Part shown: positions 59,301 to 64,000 of the stretch, piece after piece
How the letters are laid out: each line of letters begins with the position of its first letter
How positions within the stretch are numbered: position 1 is the first letter of the stretch
Assembly (NCBI GenBank): GCA_026874595.1
Contig: CM049307.1
Location: 60,456,870-60,520,869, forward strand
Direction of reading: 5' to 3'
Origin: Sipunculus nudus
Lineage: Eukaryota; Annelida; Sipuncula; Golfingiida; Sipunculidae
DNA length: 64,000 nucleotides
Made by a program: the position numbers and the translations under genes
The notes under the pieces: model-generated
Told to the model about the DNA's origin: nothing
Database searches by the model: none
What the model saw: only the letters and a program-made list of their open reading frames with translations

Positions 59301-59325
59301 TTCAGCTGCCATGGGAAGATAAAAT
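47325..59325 (+). CDS. 5' end of an unrecognised gene (two candidate coding exons, continues off window)
   Basis: The first coding exon is 47325-47365: M-M-D-M-D-E-Y-Y-M-E-E-D-K plus two bases, then donor GTGAGT. The next candidate exon is 59206-59325, after TTCAG: 120 nt, entered and left in phase 2, ending AT|GTAGGT. Joined, the second exon reads L-M-Q-T-G-G-G-K-Q-Y-D-Y-E-Y-Q-P-L-D-T and so on to W-E-D-K. It is rich in Tyr, Asp and Glu. I do not recognise the protein. Both exons end in E-D-K and have 3' ends alike at the base level (GAGGATAAACT and GAAGATAAAAT), and the second also starts with an ATG. They could therefore be alternative first exons, or a first exon plus a 40-codon cassette. 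Without splicing the second exon stops at TAG one codon later. Downstream exons must lie beyond the window. Confidence 0.5.
47966..49341. mobile_element. Mutator-like (MULE) non-autonomous transposon with long TIRs
   Basis: The terminal inverted repeats are ~180 bp (47966 to about 48145, and about 49160 to 49341). The left starts GGGTCTGTCTTAAACGCGG and the right, complemented, GGGACTGTCTAAAACGCGG. Both continue with 'gcggagagtttttata', 'caatgatact', 'aaatacac', 'ttaaaatcactta' and 'tactctt'. Flanking 9-bp duplications are GAGATATCA (47957-47965) and GAGATGTCA (49342-49350), one mismatch. Long TIRs plus a 9-bp duplication are the signature of Mutator-like elements. The ~1-kb interior is AT-rich with no transposase. 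It lies in the first intron of the unrecognised + strand gene. Confidence 0.85.
49522..49595 (+). CDS. Possible alternative first exon
   Basis: An open frame from ATG at 49522 (after an in-frame TAG) or ATG at 49556 runs to a strong donor A|GTAAGTG at 49596. The peptide from the second ATG is M-S-D-R-D-K-T-I-S-D-F-I-Q. It leaves in phase 1, whereas the exon at 59206 is entered in phase 2. It therefore cannot join that exon in its reading frame and would need another partner. No family was recognised; a chance ORF with a good donor is possible. Confidence 0.22.
49640..50365 (+). repeat. Dispersed element with ~145-bp tandem units
   Basis: Three imperfect units begin near 49892, 50039 and 50186. 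Each has a 'gtg-tgccaca' or 'ggatttt...gaaact' block and a 'gcatatttaatgaggtcaga' block. The element ends 'gcactttgcggtgctcttgtt' at 50343-50363, a CTTGTT end like other pearl-like elements, and is immediately followed by the head of the next element. Confidence 0.6.
50366..51425 (+). repeat. Pearl-like element rich in AAGGTCA motifs
   Basis: The head is TTTTTAGCTCAGCTGACTG at 50366 and the end TCAGCTGAGTGTAGAAACCC with 'ggtccctagttt' at 51391-51425. The body has about four imperfect ~200-bp units of the pattern 'tttcaaacttgatt ... aaggtca ... catctttcac'. AGGTCA occurs at least eight times, sometimes as direct AGGTCAAGGTCA pairs (about 50655-50668 and 50803-50815). Confidence 0.72.
51430..52885. 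other. Intron, nothing recognised
   Basis: AT-rich, with no exon, RNA gene or bounded transposon. Confidence 0.4.
52892..53200 (+). mobile_element. Tourist-like MITE, copy 5, complete
   Basis: The left end is GGCCAAAACAAATAAAAAGG and the right ...TTTTTTTGCC, with TAA on both sides (52889-52891 and 53201-53203). Inner inverted repeats are GGTATGGTTCTCAGGCAC and its complement. The body has 'catatgaccagggaaagca', 'cactacataactaagg' and 'tctttttgaaagatga'. It shares the family's target preference (TWA) with copy 3. Confidence 0.86.
53204..53975. other. Intron, nothing recognised
   Basis: No feature supported. Confidence 0.4.
53978..57543 (+). repeat. Pearl/Helitron-like element with ~660-bp units, interrupted by a hAT
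   Basis: The head is TTTTTAGCTCAGCTGACTA followed by TGTCTGTCCGTCTGTC-type sequence (54028-54065). Two long imperfect units (about 54100-54760 and 54765-55430) share 'tctccaaaatc-cctaccatgcc', 'ctgcctaatatcaaaaccact', 'agttatgggcccaaacataatg' and 'accttaaattttgccca'. The same unit is found once at about 2950-3600. The 3' end with GACCCATGGGTC (57524-57535) and CTTGTTTT is at 57511-57543. The hAT at 56359-57269 is nested. The stretch between 55430 and 56350 is AT-rich and may be foreign to the element. Confidence 0.68.
56359..57269. mobile_element. hAT transposon remnant, 911 bp
   Basis: Perfect 8-bp target duplications AGTTAAAC flank it (56351-56358 and 57270-57277). The ends are CAGTGATGGGCCGATCATCG on the left and, complemented, TAGTGGTGGGAGTCGG on the right, matching the hAT YAGTGRTGGG pattern. 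Subterminal 'atcgatcatcgatt' repeats lie near the right end. ORFs inside (56533-56796 -, 56615-56821 +) are short, and no transposase motif could be read with confidence. Probably an internally deleted copy. Confidence 0.85.
57544..59200. other. Intron, nothing recognised
   Basis: No exon was supported before the acceptor at 59205. A 35-bp block at 58158-58192 is shared with 16098-16132. Confidence 0.4.
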
Positions 59326-59661
59326 GTAGGTTACTTTGGTCAGTTCGGTTTCATTTAATGATGTGTGTGTATGTGTGTGTGTTGGACCATTAGGGTTTGT
59401 GTCTGATAGGATTACAGATTGAATAGAAACAAACATATGTTAAACTGCTGGTGTGAGAAAACTGATGATTTTCCTCTCATATGGTTAACAAGGAACATGT
59501 ACCACAACCATGGTAAGGAAGAATGAAAAGCTGTATTTATCAGTCATTTTGGTTTTTAGTTTTTATTTGTTTCTGCATGTATTACTGTGTGTGCCTGTGT
59601 GTTAACAGTGAACAGAATCAAAACAATATATGTTCAGTCGTTATAATAAGTTAAAATGAGA

Positions 59662-60708
59662 TTTTTAGCCCTCAGCCCTTAGGCTGATGGGCTATTGTCG
59701 TCACCCAAGCTGTCCGTCCGTCTGTCCGTCAGTCCGTCCGGCGTCCGTTAACTTTTACCTTGTGAGCGGGATATCTTGAAAAGGATTCACAGTCAGAATT
59801 TTATTTCCTCGGTAAAGATGTATATCGACAAAATCTCGGTCAAGTTCGAAGATGGGTGACCTTGACCTATTTTTCTACATTTTAGAGCTGATTATAGAAA
59901 AACACTTAGATGCTTATTACTCAGGAACCATTTGGTGGATTTTCACAAAACTTACTATGATTATTTGGACTGATAATCTGTACCTGCTTAACAAGTTTGG
60001 TGGCGCCACCTACAATTTTTGATTTTTAATGAATTTTTATTGGATTTTTCAACTTTGGGCTTGTGAGCGGGATATCTCTTAAAGGTTTCACCGTGGGAAT
60101 TTTATTTTTTCGGTGAAGATGTATATTGACTAAATCTCGGTCAAGTTCGAAGATCGGTGACCTTGACCTGCTTTTCAAGGTCACAGAGCTGATTATAGAA
60201 AAAACATTTAGAAGCTTATTTCTCAGGAACCATTGGGTGGATTTTTACAATACTTACTATGATCATAGGGACTGATGGTCTGTAACTGCTGCACAAGTTT
60301 AGGGGCGCCACCTGCAATTTCTGATTTTTTATGAATTTTTCTTGGATTTTTCAATTTTGGCCTTGTGAGCAGGATATCTCTAAAAGGATTCACAATAGGA
60401 ATTTTATTTCTTTGGTGAAGATGCATATCAACAAAATCTCAGTCAAGTTCGAAGATGGGTGACCTTGACCTGTTTTCAAGGTCACAGAGCTTATAATAGA
60501 ATAAAACTTAGAAGCTTATTTTCAGGAAGCATTTGATGGATTGTTATGAGTCATGGTACATACCTCTCCATTTTAAATTTATAACTGAGACATGTACAGA
60601 TATACATCCATGTGAGAACAGATATTTAGTACTTTTCACTGTTACCACCTCTAAACACTGTTCTTTTGGCTGAGGGCTTTTGTCAGCTTCTGCTGATATT
60701 CTAGTTTT
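59662..60708 (+). repeat. Pearl-like element, second head type, ~302-bp units
   Basis: It begins TTTTTAGCCCTCAGCCC, whose first ~28 bases form a hairpin with 'ggctgatgggct'. A TCCGTC tract (59711-59750) and three ~302-bp units follow. Each unit has 'cttgtgagcgggatatct', 'attttatttcctcggtgaagatgtata', 'gggtgaccttgacct' and 'caaggtcacagagct'. Boxes GGTGGCGCCACC (59999-60010) and a degenerate GGGGCGCCACC (60302) sit one unit apart. It ends 'ggctgagggcttttgtcagc ... gatattctagttt' near 60708. Confidence 0.75.
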
Positions 60709-60709
60709 C

Positions 60710-61001
60710 TGAACTGGTTATCAAGGTTTCAGTTGTGTACAAGCAGGCACTTTATGTACATTTGTCGATATGGAAGAAAAGAGAAAGTGACTGGAGAATA
60801 AGGATATAGAAACCATGGAAGGACATTTATTCATTACTGATAGGTTTCTTTAGGACAGCTGTGATTCACATACATGTATATGTCAGATGTGTTTGTTTGT
60901 GTATGTGTGGACAGATTTAAGTGAAATTAAAAAATATTTTACTCCTAGTGGGTCATAAATGATTATATTTGGTCAGATATGTAATTCCATTTATGTGCAT
61001 A

Positions 61002-61054
<53 letters not shown>

Positions 61055-62160
61055 ACATATAGGCACATGTTAACAAAATACAGAAATTGTTCCTGATACT
61101 ATATATATATCAGATCCTGATAGTGATACAACAGTTAAAAATAGAAAGTGATAACACCAAAATGAATATTACATTGGCCATCACAGCAAGTTCCCAGGCT
61201 TTCATGCAGTGAGCAAGCATTGTTCAACACATGCAAAGGTACCAGATGACTGATCTGCAATGCATTGTAGTGATGTCACATCACAGGGCTTTCAGGAACA
61301 TGGGGATAAGCATCTTTGATGCTTAAAATCTCTAATGGATGATTGATTCTAAGGATCCAAGTGTCCCACCAGCAAATTTCTGGCTTTAGGACTTTGAAGC
61401 AGTTGGTGACCATAACTGGCTGCGTTTAACCCTTCAGTGGTATAACACTTATAACTGAGGCTTACATTTCACTATAAGCATAATATTCATAAGACATGTT
61501 TTATTATCATATTATGATATTATAATTATATTAAATACCAAAATAAATCCAATTTAACAAAACCCCTCAAATTGGACACATATCAATTATCATCTCCCCT
61601 TGCCTTAGGATGTTCTTAACTCAGATGGGACTCCCCAGAATTTATGCCAGAGCATCTTGGACTCTTCAAATATTCTTTCTATTGAAAGCCCTGCATCAAA
61701 ACAACAGTGATTATTAGTCAATAGCAATTGATCTGTGCAGCATTTAACTAGGGGAGAATTCCTATGTTTCTATTTAGGGAAAAAAACTGCCGTATCAGAT
61801 TTTTCTCTGTGCCTTCTGTGGTTTGTCTTGATATTAATTATACACCATTTAAAATCCTTCATATTCAGGCAGTGTGTCAGGTTATAAGATAATGAGTTCA
61901 TGCGTTCTTGATTAATGATTGACATCAGTATAATTATCTCATTTGAAGCCCATGGTGACAATATTTTAGCAGGCTCCACTTGACTGTTGGTCTATATCTA
62001 GGTTCTTTGTTCTGAGACCTGTTTTTCTGGATGAATCCAGAAGCTCAGAACACAGGGAAGGGAATGTCATACACTCACCAAACTTTACACATACAAGCTA
62101 TTTTATAATTTATTTAAAGTATCTACTGTCTTTTAATAATTAGATTTTATCATTTGTCAG
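60710..62160. other. Intron, nothing recognised apart from a microsatellite
   Basis: (GT)n at 61006-61052. No exon or bounded transposon was recognised. Confidence 0.4.
61006..61052. repeat. (GT)n microsatellite
   Basis: Perfect GT dinucleotide run of ~47 bp. Confidence 0.96.
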
Positions 62161-62319
62161 TATTTTAAATGATTATGCTTTTTCTAGGAAAAATATTTGG
62201 ATTGTTTGTAATATCTCATTGGTCCTTGAATGTTCAGCTTAAAAAGTTAAAGGGACATAATCAGGAGCTAATTTTTGCCTATTCTTTCACACTATCAGTT
62301 CAGTTTTACTTTATACAAA

Positions 62320-62650
62320 TGTTTCCCAGCAAACCATCCCAGCACACGGTCTCATTTCCTCGCATACGGCTGTTTAACACCATGTTATGGCTCTGCGTGT
62401 TGGTAAACACAGTCTGTTTACCAAAACAAGGCCGCGTGACCGGAGGTCTGATTAAGTGGGGCAACATGAGGTGTTTCAGCCAGCGGGAACATGCATTACA
62501 TATTTTGGGTCAAGTCAGACAGGGCATCTCCTGATTGACAGTTTTTTGGCTCAGCGATGCACACGGCCCCATGCGCTGTGTTTATGTTTACACCTGTTAT
62601 CGCGCCCGGTCCACTGTTTTTAAAATCTGTTTACAGGAGAAAGCAAATGG
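62320..62650. promoter_or_regulatory. Candidate intronic enhancer with clustered forkhead-type motifs
   Basis: Four perfect TGTTTAC/GTAAACA motifs lie at 62403-62409, 62415-62421, 62585-62591 and 62628-62634, plus a TGTTTAT at 62579-62585 overlapping the third by one base. The first two form the inverted pair GTAAACACAGTCTGTTTAC with a 5-bp spacer. The block is CpG-richer than the surrounding intron. Function is inferred only from motif density. Confidence 0.33.
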
Positions 62651-62769
62651 TTTCAGGGCAATATTTTTTTCAGGTAGAGATTTATTTCAAAGGGAAGAAG
62701 CTATTTTCCGTGTTAACGCAACATGCTTAATAGGTGATTGGGCCCCTTTAAGATACATAAACTAGATAA

Positions 62770-63360
62770 GATTAAGTACTGTTAGATTTATGAGTTTTCA
62801 TCTAGTAGTTCAGATGATATTTATAATTATTTGTTTTTTGAAACACAGCTTTGTGTCATTAGGTTAGACATGTGGCCCTAAGCAGGGGGTGTTTCATTCA
62901 GGTTTGCACAGCACTTATTTAATGAACTGTCCTGCTGGGCTGCAGCAGTCCAGCTATCTGTATCAGATGACTAAACATTAAATATGATCAACAGCCAGCC
63001 TTTCTTATTTATGTGTAGCATACAGCCTTGCTACAATAAGATATGTGTCAGGTTTTTACCTGCAATGGTATGATATGGAAATGTTCAGATGTACCTGTGA
63101 GATAAAGTCCTTGTGACTCCATGGCATGATATCTCTACCAGACAATGCTGTATTGTTAATATATTCACTTTCAATGTTGGCACTAAGGATATAGATATGA
63201 TACAGTATCCATACATGATTCAGATTAGATTCCAATGAACTGGTTCATCCCCCCACTTGGTCACATGGGTTGTATCCAGTGAATCATTGGCAAACACTGC
63301 TCTAGTAGTAATCTTTTGTATACTTGAACTGAAAGGAGTACTCAAGTACTCAATTCCACT
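62770..63360. other. Intron, nothing recognised
   Basis: No features supported. Confidence 0.4.
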
Positions 63361-63365
63361 TAATA

Positions 63366-63452
63366 CAGTGGAACCCTGCCTTGTGACCACCCCAAAACTA
63401 AGACCAACCCCACAATTCAGACCACTTTGGTCAATCTTGTGGGGTTCCACTG
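63366..63452. mobile_element. 87-bp pogo/Tc1-mariner-type MITE
   Basis: The ends are CAGTGGAACCCTGCC and ...GTGGGGTTCCACTG, an inverted repeat of ~10 bp (CAGTGGAACC), with TA on both sides (63364-63365 and 63453-63454). It belongs with the copy at 24034-24136, sharing 'gaccacc' interior motifs. Confidence 0.75.
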
Positions 63453-63454
63453 TA

Positions 63455-63970
63455 CTTATCAAGGATTTGTCTAAAATGTGGACATTATTACATGTGTGTG
63501 TACCAGTTCATGCACATTTGAATACTACTGCAAACTTACCATCTATGTTTATTCATAAATGTAGAGCTTTAAATGTGTGCTAGACATTGAGATCAGTCTG
63601 TTATGACTCTGTTTCCTACACAAAAACCAATTACATATAAAATACTTGCTTTTCTTTTAAAGTGAAGCTGTCACTTAGTCAGATTTATGTTATTTTGTAT
63701 CAATAAACAGATGCACGTTTATATCTTTTGACAAATGTTGCCATGGAAATGAGTAATTGAGTCTGAGCCTGGTAATATTTTTCAAGTACCTACACCAAGT
63801 CAAACATTTTTTTATTGGTTTCAGCTCTGATGTGTCTGAGCCATATTTGTAAAACCATTTTGAGCATGTGGTAGTCAGTCAATTTTGTGTTCACACTGCA
63901 CAGAACATAGGGTATTTGAAATACATTAGGGCAGAGGCAGGCAAACTTTCCTCCATAAGCCACATGTAGT
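63455..63970. other. Intron, nothing recognised
   Basis: No features supported. Confidence 0.4.
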
Positions 63971-64000
63971 AGTTATGGGCCGATGATTGATTTTAATTGA
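63971..64000. mobile_element. Left end of a second hAT copy, cut by the window edge
   Basis: TAGTTATGGGCCGATGATTG matches the hAT end at 56359 (CAGTGATGGGCCGATCATCG) with few changes. The rest lies outside the window. Confidence 0.5.

Noticed and set aside
62169-62765. Two adjacent + strand ORFs (121 and 76 aa)
   Set aside because: They are in the CpG-richer forkhead-motif block, without recognisable domains or splice context. Open frames are expected from the composition.

Overview
This is a eukaryotic, AT-rich, intron- and repeat-dominated window. Large introns, AATAAA signals, GT-AG splice sites and long microsatellites all point to an animal. The commonest repeats begin TTTTTAGCTCAGCTGAC, followed by a TCCGTC tract, and end in a GACCCATGGGTC hairpin and CTTGTT. 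They resemble pearl/Helitron-related elements known from bivalves, so I infer a lophotrochozoan, most likely a mollusc. No species can be named.

Three protein-coding loci can be supported. (1) ELP6, the Elongator subunit, is on the + strand at 16909-18316 as two exons joined by a 565-bp intron; it is complete (280 aa) and closely resembles the animal protein. (2) A SPSB3-type SPRY/SOCS-box ubiquitin-ligase adaptor is on the - strand; its three coding exons (34639-34480, 29621-29472, 28408-28020) give 232 aa, and 5' non-coding exons probably lie near 37.0-37.6 kb or 46.3-46.9 kb. (3) The 5' end of an unrecognised + strand gene has a first coding exon at 47325-47365 and a phase-compatible exon at 59206-59325, and continues beyond the window. 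Its promoter is a CpG-bearing block at 46.8-47.3 kb that may be bidirectional.

Layout: 0-0.4 kb, a dead C2H2 zinc-finger array; 0.8-2.35 kb, a CpG-richer block with a broken ORF chain; 2.85-11.1 kb, nested pearl-like elements and tandem arrays; 11.1-16.7 kb, intergenic; 16.7-18.4 kb, ELP6; 18.8-24.2 kb, a SINE, a large array element, a MITE and a repeat holding a palindromic hormone-response-like site; 24.2-28 kb, intergenic or SPSB3 3' UTR; 28-37.7 kb, SPSB3 with an intronic nest of transposons; 38.8-43.1 kb, two more array elements; 43-46.3 kb, intergenic or upstream intron; 46.3-64 kb, the promoter block and the long first introns of the unrecognised gene, filled with transposons.

The most interesting non-genic signals are these. 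A palindrome, GGTGGCGCCACC, recurs in four otherwise different tandem-repeat families. A 1.38-kb Mutator-like element has ~180-bp inverted repeats and a 9-bp target duplication. A hAT element in a SPSB3 intron carries a SINE and a Tourist-like MITE, with target duplications visible for all three. Five Tourist-like MITE copies are present. Four perfect forkhead-type motifs sit in a CpG-bearing intronic block at 62.4-62.64 kb. No previously undescribed defence, RNA-guided or biosynthetic system was found.
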